Below are positions 42,067-50,303 of a stretch of DNA of 64,000 bases, piece after piece. Each line of letters begins with the position of its first letter. Position 1 is the first letter of the stretch. Origin of the DNA: Flavobacteriales bacterium UBA3364 (GTDB taxonomy: Bacteria > Bacteroidota > Bacteroidia > Flavobacteriales_F > PHOS-HE28); assembly GCA_002360495.1 (NCBI GenBank), contig DEQO01000077.1, positions 1-64,000 on the forward strand. Direction: 5' to 3'. A program made the position numbers and the translations under genes. The notes under the pieces were generated by a model. The model did no database searches. It was not told the DNA's origin and worked only from the letters and a program-made list of their open reading frames with translations.

Positions 42067-42101
42067 GCAAAGGTAAAGGACGCGCCGACCACATTTCCAA
42101 A
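42067..42101 (-). promoter_or_regulatory. Bacteroidota promoter for the riboswitch-metB operon
   Basis: Minus strand: TTTG at 42101-42098, 22 bases, then TACCTTTGC at 42075-42067. It would start the transcript about 15 bases before the riboswitch. Confidence 0.65.
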
Positions 42102-42150
42102 CGTGCCGACCGATCCCTTCTGAGATCCTTAATCGGCGGGCTGTTCAGCC

Positions 42151-42621
42151 CTATAGCAGCGCGACGAGCTCATCCGCTTCGAGACTCCCGTTGACCCACT
42201 CGCGCGAGTAGTGCGCGGCGAAACGATCATAGAAACGGATGGCGTCAACGTTCCAATCAAGCACCTGCCAGAGCATGCCGCTGTAGTTCATCTCCACTGC
42301 GTAGGCCGCGCATTGCCTGAACAGCTTCTCACCGATACGCTGTCCACGCGCAGACCCGGTAACGATGATGTCCTCCAAGTAGAGCCTTCGACCCTTCCAC
42401 GTCGAATAGCGTTCGTAGCAGACCGCCATCCCCAGGATCGCCCCGTCGACTTCAGCCACCCAGCCCACCCAAACGGGATCTTTCCCGAAGCCTGCGTCGT
42501 GCATGTGCTGCTCGGTCACGGTCACTTCGTCCGGTGCGCGTTCAAAGATCGCCAGCTCCTTCACCAGCGCCAGCATTTGTGGCACATCGCGCGTTTCTGC
42601 CTTGCGGATCACAACGTTCAT
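42151..42621 (-). CDS. GNAT-family N-acetyltransferase
   Basis: A 156-residue acetyltransferase. The fold runs from VIRKAETRDVPQMLALVKEL through DPVWVGWVAEVDGAILGMAV to YLEDIIVTGSARGQRIGEKL, whose RGQRIG is the acetyl-CoA-binding motif A. WQVLDWNVDAIRFYDRFAAH is the usual C-terminal motif with the catalytic-type Tyr, close to diamine acetyltransferases (SAT/PaiA-like), which suggests a polyamine or amine substrate. The start at 42621 is preferred over 42672. It is divergent from fbp, and its promoter box overlaps that of fbp. Confidence 0.88.
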   Translation of the reverse strand: MNVVIRKAETRDVPQMLALVKELAIFERAPDEVTVTEQHMHDAGFGKDPVWVGWVAEVDGAILGMAVCYERYSTWKGRRLYLEDIIVTGSARGQRIGEKLFRQCAAYAVEMNYSGMLWQVLDWNVDAIRFYDRFAAHYSREWVNGSLEADELVALL

Positions 42622-42625
42622 GCGT

Positions 42626-42659
42626 GCAAAGAAAGGTCGCCCCATTGGGTCGACGCCAA
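42626..42659 (-). promoter_or_regulatory. Putative promoter for the GNAT gene
   Basis: Minus strand: TTG at 42659-42657, 22 bases, then TTTCTTTGC at 42634-42626, four bases before the ATG. The -7 box has T for A at its second base. Confidence 0.4.
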
Positions 42660-42678
42660 GCCACCTTCGCATATTTGC
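42645..42678 (+). promoter_or_regulatory. Putative promoter for fbp
   Basis: TTG at 42645-42647, 22 bases, then CATATTTGC at 42670-42678. It faces and overlaps the GNAT promoter. Downstream, CATCAGCTCATCCGCTGATC is a short imperfect palindrome in the leader. Confidence 0.4.
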
Positions 42679-42726
42679 ACTGCCATCAGCTCATCCGCTG
42701 ATCAGCATATCAGCCAATCGACCTCC

Positions 42727-43689
42727 ATGGCCGACATCAAGACCCTTTCCGAATTCATCGTTGAGCGCCAGGCCGATTTCCCCGGTGCTTCCGGCGACCT
42801 TAGCCAACTCCTCACCGCCTTCCGCCTCGCCGCCAAGATCGTGAGCCGCGAAGCCAACAAGGCCGGACTGATGGCCGACATCCTCGGCGCCCAAGGCACG
42901 GAGAACGTGCAAGGGGAACAACAGCAGAAGCTGGATGTCTACGCCAACGACCTCTTCATCCGCATGATGCGCACGCAGGGCGCGGTGTGTGCAGTAGCCA
43001 GCGAGGAGAACGACGATATCGTCCACTTCGACAACGGCGGCAAGTACGTTGTGACGATGGATCCGCTCGATGGCTCCAGCAACATCGATGTCAATGTCAG
43101 CATCGGCACCATCTTCAGCATCTACAAGCGCATCAGCACGGGCGCAAAGGCCACCTTGGAGGATTTCCTGCAACCCGGTTCGGAGCAGGTGGCGGCCGGT
43201 TATATCGTCTACGGCAGCAGTACGATGCTCGTGTACACGACCGGCCATGGCGTCAACGGATTCACCCTGGACCCCAGCATCGGCACCTTCTGCTTGAGCC
43301 ACCCCGGTATGACGACACCTCCCGAAGGCAAGATCTACTCGATCAACGAAGGCAATTTCTACGACTTCAGCGATGGCGTGCGCAACTACATCGATGATTG
43401 CAAGAAGCAGAAAATGAGCGCGCGTTATATCGGCAGTCTCGTGGCCGATTTCCACCGCAACCTGCTCAAGGGCGGGGTCTACCTGTATCCCGGTACGGCC
43501 AAGTCACCGAACGGTAAATTGCGCCTGCTGTACGAGGCCAATCCGCTCGCCATGATAGCTGAGCAGGCGGGCGGCAGCGCCACCAACGGCAGCATGCGGA
43601 TCATGGACATGAAACCGACGGAATTGCACCAGCGCTGTCCGTTGTTCATCGGCAGCAAGGCCATGGTGGAGAAGGCAATGAAGGCCTGA
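42727..43689 (+). CDS. fbp: Fructose-1,6-bisphosphatase class 1
   Basis: A 320-residue gluconeogenic enzyme. TLSEFIVERQADF is the class 1 start. Metal ligands are visible in VASEENDDIV and in VVTMDPLDGSSNIDVNVSIG (the DPLDGSS signature). LYPGTAKSPNGKLRLLYEAN and PLAMIAEQAGGSATNGSMRI complete the fold and substrate site. The start at 42727 is the first ATG after the promoter. The allosteric AMP site appears only partly kept at the N-terminus. It stands alone. Confidence 0.96.
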   Translation: MADIKTLSEFIVERQADFPGASGDLSQLLTAFRLAAKIVSREANKAGLMADILGAQGTENVQGEQQQKLDVYANDLFIRMMRTQGAVCAVASEENDDIVHFDNGGKYVVTMDPLDGSSNIDVNVSIGTIFSIYKRISTGAKATLEDFLQPGSEQVAAGYIVYGSSTMLVYTTGHGVNGFTLDPSIGTFCLSHPGMTTPPEGKIYSINEGNFYDFSDGVRNYIDDCKKQKMSARYIGSLVADFHRNLLKGGVYLYPGTAKSPNGKLRLLYEANPLAMIAEQAGGSATNGSMRIMDMKPTELHQRCPLFIGSKAMVEKAMKA

Positions 43690-43707
43690 AGAAGCACGGG
43701 GCCGAGA

Positions 43708-44139
43708 CTACTCCACCAACAACGTCGCCAACAAGGCCCGGACCCGCAAGTGTTCCGTCCAGGTGGAGATCCTGTATTCCGTACGGGCCGTGAAGTTGAT
43801 CACACGATCCAGGTCACCTGTCACCCCGAAGGCGACCGGCCGGCCTGCTGAAAAGACGATCGCCAGGTGAGTGAGATCGGCCAACGGCGCATAAGTATGC
43901 CGACTGGGCTTGTAGTCCGAAAGCGCCTCGCGGACGGTACCGATATCCTTCCCACGGACCGTCCGATGCGGGGCATCCTCCTTGTGCAGCCGCCAAGCCA
44001 AGGCATTGGCACTTGCCGAAGTGTAGGCCGCTGGAGGGATCTTCTTGAATACGTGGACACTGTCGATGCGCTGGGCAGCAGCCATGGCGGACATGGCCGC
44101 GAACAGGCCTAGAAGCAGCGCCCTGAGCATTGGGACCAT
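43708..44139 (-). CDS. Small secreted protein of unknown function
   Basis: A 143-residue protein with a signal peptide (MLRALLLGLFAAMSAMAAAQ; the first ATG at 44139 adds MVP). The mature part has no family I know. It begins RIDSVHVFKKIPPAAYT, and LADLTHLAIVFSAGRPVAFG and DRVINFTARTEYRIS are strand-like. It is probably periplasmic. The ATG is six bases after a TAACTTCGC box, so the message may be leaderless. It converges on fbp. Confidence 0.65.
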   Translation of the reverse strand: MVPMLRALLLGLFAAMSAMAAAQRIDSVHVFKKIPPAAYTSASANALAWRLHKEDAPHRTVRGKDIGTVREALSDYKPSRHTYAPLADLTHLAIVFSAGRPVAFGVTGDLDRVINFTARTEYRISTWTEHLRVRALLATLLVE

Positions 44140-44144
44140 GGCGT

Positions 44145-44153
44145 GCGAAGTTA
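44145..44153 (-). promoter_or_regulatory. -7 promoter box for the small secreted protein gene
   Basis: The minus strand reads TAACTTCGC, five bases before the ATG at 44139. It favours that start over longer frames. Confidence 0.45.
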
Positions 44154-44227
44154 CCAAGGCGAATACGCCGTTCCGCTCGTGCCACGTTCCGATGGTCAAA
44201 AGACATGGACCGGTCCCGGGGTACCGT

Positions 44228-44258
44228 TTGTGATTAGCTCGGTTCTGTGCAACTTCGC
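44228..44258 (+). promoter_or_regulatory. Bacteroidota promoter for the RidA-like gene
   Basis: TTG (part of TTTG) at 44228-44230, exactly 19 bases, then CAACTTCGC at 44250-44258. The ATG at 44297 follows after 38 bases. Confidence 0.5.
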
Positions 44259-44296
44259 CCCATCTGCGCATCAGCGCATGAAAGACCCGACCCAAC

Positions 44297-44680
44297 ATGA
44301 AACGCACCATCCGCGCCGCAGACGACAACTCCACCGGCACACCATATACACCCGCGGTGGAAGCCGGTGGGTTCGTGTTCATCAGTGGCCAGATCGCCCA
44401 GGTGTTCAATACCCGTCAACTTCGGAACGCCAACATCACCGAGGAGATCCAACAGGCGATGGAGAACATGGGTGCCGTGCTGAAAGGCGCGGGCCTGGGA
44501 TTCGAGCATCTGGTGAAATGCACCATCTACATCTCCAACCTGCAATACTACGCGGAGGTGAGCCGCGTGTACCAGACCTTCTTCACCGAAGGCGATCCCC
44601 CAGCACGTGAGACCATGGGGGTGAAGGAATTGCCCCGCGGCGTGAACGTGATGATCAGCGGTATCGCTTTCAAGGGCTGA
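44297..44680 (+). CDS. RidA/YjgF-family protein
   Basis: A 127-residue trimeric enamine/imine deaminase family member. YTPAVEAGGFVFISGQIAQV is the conserved beta-strand region. GLGFEHLVKCTIYISNLQYY follows. YQTFFTEGDPPARETMGVKE holds the Arg that binds the substrate carboxylate, and NVMISGIAFKG closes the fold. RidA members detoxify 2-aminoacrylate made by PLP enzymes. It shares a message with the DUF1697 gene 23 bases downstream. Confidence 0.92.
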   Translation: MKRTIRAADDNSTGTPYTPAVEAGGFVFISGQIAQVFNTRQLRNANITEEIQQAMENMGAVLKGAGLGFEHLVKCTIYISNLQYYAEVSRVYQTFFTEGDPPARETMGVKELPRGVNVMISGIAFKG

Positions 44681-44703
44681 TCCGCACTTCCGTCCTTCCT
44701 GTC

Positions 44704-45252
44704 GTGGGCAAGGTCACCACCTATCTGCTGCTCTTCCGGGGTGTGGGCGGTGCCACGCAGTTGCCCGTCGTGCCGCTCCGTGCAGCGCTTACAAAGGCCG
44801 GCTTCAAGAACGCGACCACCTACATCAACAGCGGGAATGCCTTGGTACGCAGTGCTCTTTCTCGCGAAGAGACCATTGCCAGTGTGGCGGCCCTCTGCAA
44901 GAAGAAGTTCGGTTTCGACAAGGCCATCTTCGCTCCTACCTCCGCCGAATGGCAAGCCGTGATCAAGAACAACCCCTTCCCCGAAGCACTGGACAACCCG
45001 AAATGGCTTCACGCCGCCCTGCTGGCCGGAAAACCTACGGCAGCAGCGATCGATGGGCTGCTGGCAATTGCCGCGGATGGTGAACAACTAAGGGTGGTGA
45101 AGGGTGTGGCCTATATCCACACACCGAACGGTTTCGGCACCTCCAAGATGGCCGCGAAGTTCGACAAGGGCATCGGCGTGGTGAACACCGCACGCAACTG
45201 GAACACGGTGTTGAAGATGCACGAACTCGCGCTGGGGATCGAAGCGAAGTAG
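44704..45252 (+). CDS. DUF1697 family protein
   Basis: A 182-residue cytoplasmic protein of DUF1697. TTYLLLFRGVGGATQLPVVP and LTKAGFKNATTYINSGNALV are the family signature (the YINSGN motif). The rest has two ferredoxin-like halves, and GFGTSKMAAKFDKGIGVVNT, then ARNWNTVLKMHELAL, at the end. It begins with GTG; no in-frame ATG precedes the conserved strand. Function is unknown in all bacteria. Confidence 0.88.
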   Translation: MGKVTTYLLLFRGVGGATQLPVVPLRAALTKAGFKNATTYINSGNALVRSALSREETIASVAALCKKKFGFDKAIFAPTSAEWQAVIKNNPFPEALDNPKWLHAALLAGKPTAAAIDGLLAIAADGEQLRVVKGVAYIHTPNGFGTSKMAAKFDKGIGVVNTARNWNTVLKMHELALGIEAK

Positions 45253-45267
45253 ACGACCATTCACCAG

Positions 45268-45276
45268 TACTTTTGC
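45268..45276 (+). promoter_or_regulatory. -7 promoter box before mfd
   Basis: TACTTTTGC fits TAnnTTTGC. No TTG lies upstream at a useful distance. It is followed by a strong hairpin inside the presumed leader. Confidence 0.4.
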
Positions 45277-45283
45277 CCCCGTT

Positions 45284-45326
45284 CCCGAAACCGATCCGCC
45301 GCTTGGCGGACCGGTTTCGGGCTTTT
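45284..45326 (+). terminator. Strong hairpin with T-run between the DUF1697 gene and mfd
   Basis: CCCGAAACCG pairs with CGGTTTCGGG, and inside it TCCGCC pairs with GGCGGA; CTTTT follows. It is either the terminator of the RidA/DUF1697 unit or, because a -7 box precedes it, an attenuator in the mfd leader. Confidence 0.7.
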
Positions 45327-45334
45327 CAGCGTCC

Positions 45335-48300
45335 ATGTCCATCGCCTCCCTCTCCGACCTCCTCTCCCTCTACCGCTCTGATGCACGCTTAGCGCGCGTG
45401 GCCGAGGGCTTACGCGAGAAAGCCGCCCGCGTACAGATCGCCGGTACCATCGGCTCTTCGCAAGCACTCATCGCCAGTTCTGTGATCGTGCAGCGCGGCG
45501 GCGTGCATGTGTTCGTGCTCACCGACCGCGAGGAGGCCGCCTACTTCTTGAACGACCTCGAAGCGCTTCGCGGGAAAGACAAGGAGAGTCGCAAGGCAAA
45601 GGACGAGGACACCTTCTTCTTCCCCGCTCCTTCCCGTTCGCCCTACGACCCCGAAGGCCATCATGACGGGGAGCGTGTGAGCCGCACGGAAGTGCTGGAG
45701 GCCCTGATGAAGGTGAAGGATGGCAGTGAGGAAGCGCTTCGACAAGCTCAGCGAGACAGTGCTTTGATCATCGTCACCTATCCCGAGGCGTTGGTGCCCC
45801 TGGTGATGGGCAAGGAGGAGATGGCGAAGAACACGCTCACCGTGAAGCGCCACGAGGAGCTGCCCATCGACACGTTGCAAGAATGGTTGGAGGAAACAGG
45901 CTTCAGTCGCGTGGAGTTCGTGTACGAGCCCGGGCAGTTCAGCATACGCGGCGGCATCGTGGACGTCTTCAGCTACGGCAGTGACAAGCCCTACCGCATC
46001 GAGCTCTACGGCGACAATGTGGAGAGCGTGCGCCGCTTCGACCCGCAGGACCAATTGACCGTGGAGTTCCTCGCCGAGGCGGTCATCGTGCCCGACCTGC
46101 AGGACGAGGACACCGCGCGCCAGCAGAACTTCTTCGCACAGCTGCCCGAGGATGCAGTGCTCTGGCTCCGCGACCTGCAAGCCATCGGCGATGCGGCCAC
46201 CAAGCAGTTGAAGTTGCTCAACGAGGCGTACGAGAGAGTGCCTGAGAAGGAGAAGCACCCAACGCCGAACGAGCTGCTCGCCACGGACACAGAGTTGATC
46301 AAGAGCACGCTCGGCTTCCACAAGGTCTTCGTCCGCAGCGCCGATCAGGAATCAGCGAATCAGCAATCCTCAGTGATCGTCGACTTCCAGCACAGGCCGC
46401 AACCCACCTTCGCGAAAGAGTTCAAGGTCCTCAGCGGCGACCTGCACAACAAGCAGAACGCGGGCTACACCAACCTCATCGCCTGCAACAGCGCCAAGCA
46501 GAGCGAACGGCTGTACACCATCTTCAACGACATGGAGCATGAGGTGGCCTTCACGCCTCTTGTCCTTGACCTGCACGAAGGCTTCATCGATCCCGAGCTG
46601 AAGCTGGCGCTCTACACCGACCACCAGATCTTCGAGCGTTACCACCGCTACCGCCTGAAGGAGGGCTTCCGCAAGAACGCGCAGGCGCTTACGCTGAAGG
46701 AGCTCACACAGCTGAAGCCCGGCGACCTCGTGGTGCACATCGACCACGGCGTGGGTGTGTTCAGCGGCCTGGAGACCATCGACGCGGGCGGCAGCATGCA
46801 GGAGGCGATCCGCCTGAAGTACCGTGACAACGACATCCTCTACGTGGGCATCCACAGCCTGCACCGCGTGAGCAAGTACAGCGGCGGCGAGGGCGACAAG
46901 GCCCCGCAGGTGAGCAAGCTCGGCACACCCGCGTGGAAGAACCTGAAGGAGAAGACCAAGGCCAAGGTGAAGGCGCTGGCCTTCGACCTCATCAAGCTCT
47001 ACGCGCAACGCAAGAGCAAGCCAGGCTTCGCGTACCAGCCCGACAACTACCTGCAGCACGAACTGGAGGCCAGCTTCATCTACGAGGACACGCCCGACCA
47101 GCTCAAGGCCACGCAGGACGTGAAGCGCGACATGGAGAAGGGCACGCCCATGGACCGCCTGGTGTGCGGCGACGTGGGCTTCGGCAAGACCGAGGTGGCG
47201 ATCCGCGCGGCGTTCAAGGCGGCATGCGACAGCAAGCAGGTCGCGGTGCTCGTGCCCACCACCATCCTCGCGCTGCAGCACTGGAAGAGCTTTTCCAACC
47301 GCATGAAGGGGCTGCCCGTTCGCGTCGAATACATCAACCGCTTCCGCAGCAGCGCGCAGCAGACGCAGATCCTCAAGGACCTCAAGGAAGGCAAGATCGA
47401 CATCCTCATCGGCACGCACCGGCTGGTGAGCAAGGACGTGGTGTGGAAGGACCTCGGCCTCATGATCATCGACGAGGAGCAGAAGTTCGGCGTGAACGTG
47501 AAGGACAAGTTGAAGACCCTGCGTGCCTCGGTGGATACCCTGACCCTTACGGCTACACCGATCCCTCGCACGCTGCAGTTCAGCCTCATGGGCGCGCGCG
47601 ACCTCAGCATCATCAGCACACCGCCTCCGAACCGCTATCCGGTAAGCACCATGCTGCAACCGTACGATGAAGTCGTGATCCGTGGCGCGATCGAATACGA
47701 GCTCAGTCGCGGCGGCCAAGTGTATTTCCTGCACGACAAGGTGAAGAACATCGAGCACATCGCCGACATGATCCGCAAGCTGGTGCCCGGCTCGCGCGTG
47801 GGTGTTGGTCACGGCCAGCTCGAAGGCCACAAGCTGGAAGAAGTGATGATGGACTTCATCGAGGGCAACACCGACATTCTCGTCTGCACCACCATCGTGG
47901 AGAACGGCCTCGACATCCCGAACGCAAACACGATCATCGTGAACGAGGCGCAGAACTTCGGGCTGAGCGATCTGCACCAGCTACGCGGACGCGTGGGTCG
48001 CAGCAACAAAAAGGCCTACTGCTATCTGCTTGCGCCAAGTCCGCATCTGCTGCCCGACCTGTCGCGCAAACGCCTGCAAGCCATCGAGCAGTTCAGCGAC
48101 CTGGGCAGCGGCATCCACATCGCCATGAAGGACCTCGACATCCGCGGCGCGGGCGACCTGCTCGGCGCGGAACAGAGCGGCTTCATCAACGACATCGGTT
48201 TCGAAACCTACCACAAGATCCTCGAAGAAGCCGTACGCGAACTGAAGGACCAGCACTTCAAAGACCTCTTCGACGACGCGCAAGAGGGCAGCCACGCACT

Positions 48301-48793
48301 CGCCCGCGGATCGCGCCGCGACCAGAGCGACGACTGCATCATCGAGACCGACCTCACCATGCTGATCCCCAACAGCTACGTGAGCGAGACCGCCGAACGC
48401 CTCGCGCTCTACCGCCGCCTAGACGACATCAAGGACGAAGGGGAGCTGCAGAAGTTCAGCGCCGAGGTCACCGACCGCTTCGGTCCCATCCCGCCGCTGG
48501 TGAATGAACTGCTCGAAGGCATCCGCCTGCGCTGGCTCGGCCAACGCATGGGCCTGGAGAAGATGGTGCTGAAGAAGCAGACGCTCATCGGCACCTTCAT
48601 CGCGGATCAGAAACATCCCTTCTTCGAGGGCGATGGCTTCAACGCGGTGCTGAGAGCGGTACAGGCGCAGCCGCGTCGCTTCAAGGTTTACGAGAAGGCG
48701 GGGACCTTGAGGATCAGCGTGCAGGATGTGAAGAACATCGAAGGGGCGAAGGCGGCGATGGAGAGTGTGGTGGGTACTCCGATAGGGGTCTAG
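45335..48793 (+). CDS. mfd: Transcription-repair coupling factor
   Basis: An 1152-residue ATP-dependent translocase that removes stalled RNA polymerase and recruits UvrA. The UvrB-like N-terminal domains run to about 350, with FFPAPSRSPYDPEGHHDGER. The RNA polymerase interaction domain (about 460-540) starts with LKPGDLVVHIDHGVGVFSGL. The RecG-like motor has the Walker A motif RLVCGDVGFGKTEVAIRAAF, the DEEQ box in IIDEEQKFGVN and TLTATPIPRTLQFSLMGARD. QLRGRVGRSNKKAYCYLL is motif VI, and DLDIRGAGDLLGAEQSGFIN follows. The C-terminal UvrA-binding domain is complete. The last 37 codons are duplicated about 1.2 kb downstream. Confidence 0.98.
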   Translation: MSIASLSDLLSLYRSDARLARVAEGLREKAARVQIAGTIGSSQALIASSVIVQRGGVHVFVLTDREEAAYFLNDLEALRGKDKESRKAKDEDTFFFPAPSRSPYDPEGHHDGERVSRTEVLEALMKVKDGSEEALRQAQRDSALIIVTYPEALVPLVMGKEEMAKNTLTVKRHEELPIDTLQEWLEETGFSRVEFVYEPGQFSIRGGIVDVFSYGSDKPYRIELYGDNVESVRRFDPQDQLTVEFLAEAVIVPDLQDEDTARQQNFFAQLPEDAVLWLRDLQAIGDAATKQLKLLNEAYERVPEKEKHPTPNELLATDTELIKSTLGFHKVFVRSADQESANQQSSVIVDFQHRPQPTFAKEFKVLSGDLHNKQNAGYTNLIACNSAKQSERLYTIFNDMEHEVAFTPLVLDLHEGFIDPELKLALYTDHQIFERYHRYRLKEGFRKNAQALTLKELTQLKPGDLVVHIDHGVGVFSGLETIDAGGSMQEAIRLKYRDNDILYVGIHSLHRVSKYSGGEGDKAPQVSKLGTPAWKNLKEKTKAKVKALAFDLIKLYAQRKSKPGFAYQPDNYLQHELEASFIYEDTPDQLKATQDVKRDMEKGTPMDRLVCGDVGFGKTEVAIRAAFKAACDSKQVAVLVPTTILALQHWKSFSNRMKGLPVRVEYINRFRSSAQQTQILKDLKEGKIDILIGTHRLVSKDVVWKDLGLMIIDEEQKFGVNVKDKLKTLRASVDTLTLTATPIPRTLQFSLMGARDLSIISTPPPNRYPVSTMLQPYDEVVIRGAIEYELSRGGQVYFLHDKVKNIEHIADMIRKLVPGSRVGVGHGQLEGHKLEEVMMDFIEGNTDILVCTTIVENGLDIPNANTIIVNEAQNFGLSDLHQLRGRVGRSNKKAYCYLLAPSPHLLPDLSRKRLQAIEQFSDLGSGIHIAMKDLDIRGAGDLLGAEQSGFINDIGFETYHKILEEAVRELKDQHFKDLFDDAQEGSHALARGSRRDQSDDCIIETDLTMLIPNSYVSETAERLALYRRLDDIKDEGELQKFSAEVTDRFGPIPPLVNELLEGIRLRWLGQRMGLEKMVLKKQTLIGTFIADQKHPFFEGDGFNAVLRAVQAQPRRFKVYEKAGTLRISVQDVKNIEGAKAAMESVVGTPIGV

Positions 48794-48901
48794 CCACATC
48801 GCCATGCGTAAAGCCAAATCGCTTAAAAAGCCGACAGCGGTGGAGAGGCAAGAAGCTCTATCCATGGGCAGTCGCTTCTCTCGTACTCACCGTGGTTCAA
48901 C

Positions 48902-49786
48902 ATGCTTTCAGCCTTGACGTGTGAGGTAGCTTGCGGTGGGAGCATTCGCCTAGCTTTACAAGAACTTACGGATGCGATGCATGCTTCCACCCCCGACAGT
49001 GCCGACAACCCCAGGAGCGAACATCCTGATGGAACCTACGATGCGTCGATCATTGCGATAGAGGGAGTCGTCTCTCCATTCTGTAGAGAGACATCTCTCG
49101 ATAGCACGGGTAACCTCGCGTTCTACTTGCATGCATGGCGCATTCCGGGAGAGGCGGTCGTTGAACGACGCTTGATGCTACAGCAGAAGTTCAACGATCC
49201 GCGCCGATGGAACGGAGCGTACGAGGCAGGGAGCATACACCGATGGGACGTGCGCCTATCCAAGGATAAGAAGCGTGCACGGGTGATGGACCTTTCGTCG
49301 GCGCCAGCCGATACCCTGGGGCTTTCGCTATTCGCAGACGAACTCAACACCCCGGTGATCGTTCATTCCCCGTTGTTGGGTGCATTGACCCTTGATCGCC
49401 ACCTGCATCTCTTCAACGGGACCGCGAACTGGGACGGTCGGGAGGTTGAGGTGGTCCTTGATGCCGCTAGTGATGGCAAGCACCCTGACGAAAAGGCCCT
49501 CGCCTTCGCGGATTCTCTTTGGAGCGCATCCAGCTATTGGTCCCACAAGATCAAGAGCTACATGGTCGACGACCTGTTGCCGACCTACAATGAGCATTGG
49601 CGTGACGATGAAGAGTCGGAAACGGATCCCACGTCATTCGCAGCACTGTTCTGGTTCAAGGCGATCGAGATCCGCGAAAGCGGGTGGGTCACATTCTTCT
49701 TTGGCACAGACTCGGGCCTGTTCGGGGATCATGCTCCTGATGTGGAATTAGATCTCGCGGATGGCTCGTTGAGCGCAACGCTTTGA
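48902..49786 (+). CDS. DUF2262-like protein
   Basis: A 294-residue cytoplasmic protein, or 269 if translation starts at the ATG at 48977. The C-terminal 140 residues match my memory of DUF2262: LGALTLDRHLHLFNGTANWD, GREVEVVLDAASDGKHPDEK, then WSHKIKSYMVDDLLPTYNEH and IRESGWVTFFFGTDSGLFGD (wedge-like strands with a Gly-Asp-His end). The first half is an associated strand-rich region. Function is unknown; such proteins often lie in accessory regions with immunity-like genes. Base composition is visibly lower in GC than mfd. It lies between mfd and a decayed copy of the mfd 3' end. Confidence 0.7.
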   Translation: MLSALTCEVACGGSIRLALQELTDAMHASTPDSADNPRSEHPDGTYDASIIAIEGVVSPFCRETSLDSTGNLAFYLHAWRIPGEAVVERRLMLQQKFNDPRRWNGAYEAGSIHRWDVRLSKDKKRARVMDLSSAPADTLGLSLFADELNTPVIVHSPLLGALTLDRHLHLFNGTANWDGREVEVVLDAASDGKHPDEKALAFADSLWSASSYWSHKIKSYMVDDLLPTYNEHWRDDEESETDPTSFAALFWFKAIEIRESGWVTFFFGTDSGLFGDHAPDVELDLADGSLSATL

Positions 49787-49932
49787 GGATCGGGCATCAA
49801 GCATTTCCGAGCTGCACACCATTCACGAACCGAAGCCATCGATGGCGAGCCTGGCACCCACCTATTCATCGTTTAGCCGAGGTGCAGACCCTCGCACATA
49901 GAGCAGTGAACAAGAATCGCAAGGCGCTCTTG

Positions 49933-50064
49933 CAAGCGTAACCGCGACTGTTCAAGGTGTACGAGAAGGCAGGGACGCTACGGATCAGTGTGCAGGATGT
50001 GAAGAACATCGAGGTGGCGAAAGCGGCGATGGAGAGTGTGGTGGGGGTGAAGGAGGTGGTCTGA
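49933..50064 (+). pseudogene. Degenerate second copy of the mfd 3' end
   Basis: Forty-four codons aligned without gaps with mfd positions 48662-48793: FKVYEKAGTLRISVQDVKNI is identical in both, then AKAAMESVVG, while the last five residues before the stop differ (VKEVV here, TPIGV in mfd). By hand count about 79% of bases match, with most changes silent. An in-frame TAA at 49939 replaces a Gln codon, and nothing upstream matches mfd beyond a few codons, so this is a remnant. The toxin-antitoxin promoter starts three bases after its stop. Confidence 0.85.
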
Positions 50065-50066
50065 AC

Positions 50067-50075
50067 TATCTTCGA
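50067..50075 (+). promoter_or_regulatory. -7 promoter box for the toxin-antitoxin pair
   Basis: TATCTTCGA matches TAnnTTYG and ends three bases before the GTG at 50079, so the message may be leaderless. The upstream -33 region would lie inside the mfd remnant and has no TTG. Confidence 0.4.
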
Positions 50076-50078
50076 TCC

Positions 50079-50303
50079 GTGGCCACGAGATCAAAGCGAC
50101 CGCAGAAACCGAAGCCGACTTCGGGGAAGGCGCTTACCGTGGTGAGCGAGCCGCAAGCCGTGTACGCGCGACGGTCTCCGCGCAAAGCTGCGCCCAAGCG
50201 GCCGAAGCAGAAAGGCTACGATGCTAAGCGCTCCTCCGGGATGATCCCCGGCATAGCTGCGCGCATGAAGGAGTATTTGAAGACCATGCGCGATGACCGC
50301 TAA
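50079..50303 (+). CDS. Small basic protein, probable antitoxin of the PIN toxin
   Basis: A 74-residue protein starting with GTG. It is very basic: a disordered N-terminus rich in Lys, Arg, Pro and Ser, YARRSPRKAAPKRPKQKGYD in the middle, and a short C-terminal helix (GIAARMKEYLKTMRDDR) that could thread into a toxin groove. No AbrB, RHH or Phd domain is visible. The gene overlaps the PIN gene by 11 bases and precedes it, as antitoxin genes do. The role is inferred from this position. Confidence 0.6.
   Translation: MATRSKRPQKPKPTSGKALTVVSEPQAVYARRSPRKAAPKRPKQKGYDAKRSSGMIPGIAARMKEYLKTMRDDR

Noticed and set aside
41810..42100. A longer reading frame of metB through its leader
   Set aside because: It would translate the SAM-I riboswitch; the real start follows the terminator.
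46370..47977. A 535-codon open frame antisense to mfd
   Set aside because: It lies wholly opposite a strongly conserved gene, its text is His/Leu/Val/Ala-rich as expected from reversed high-GC codons, and it has no promoter box.
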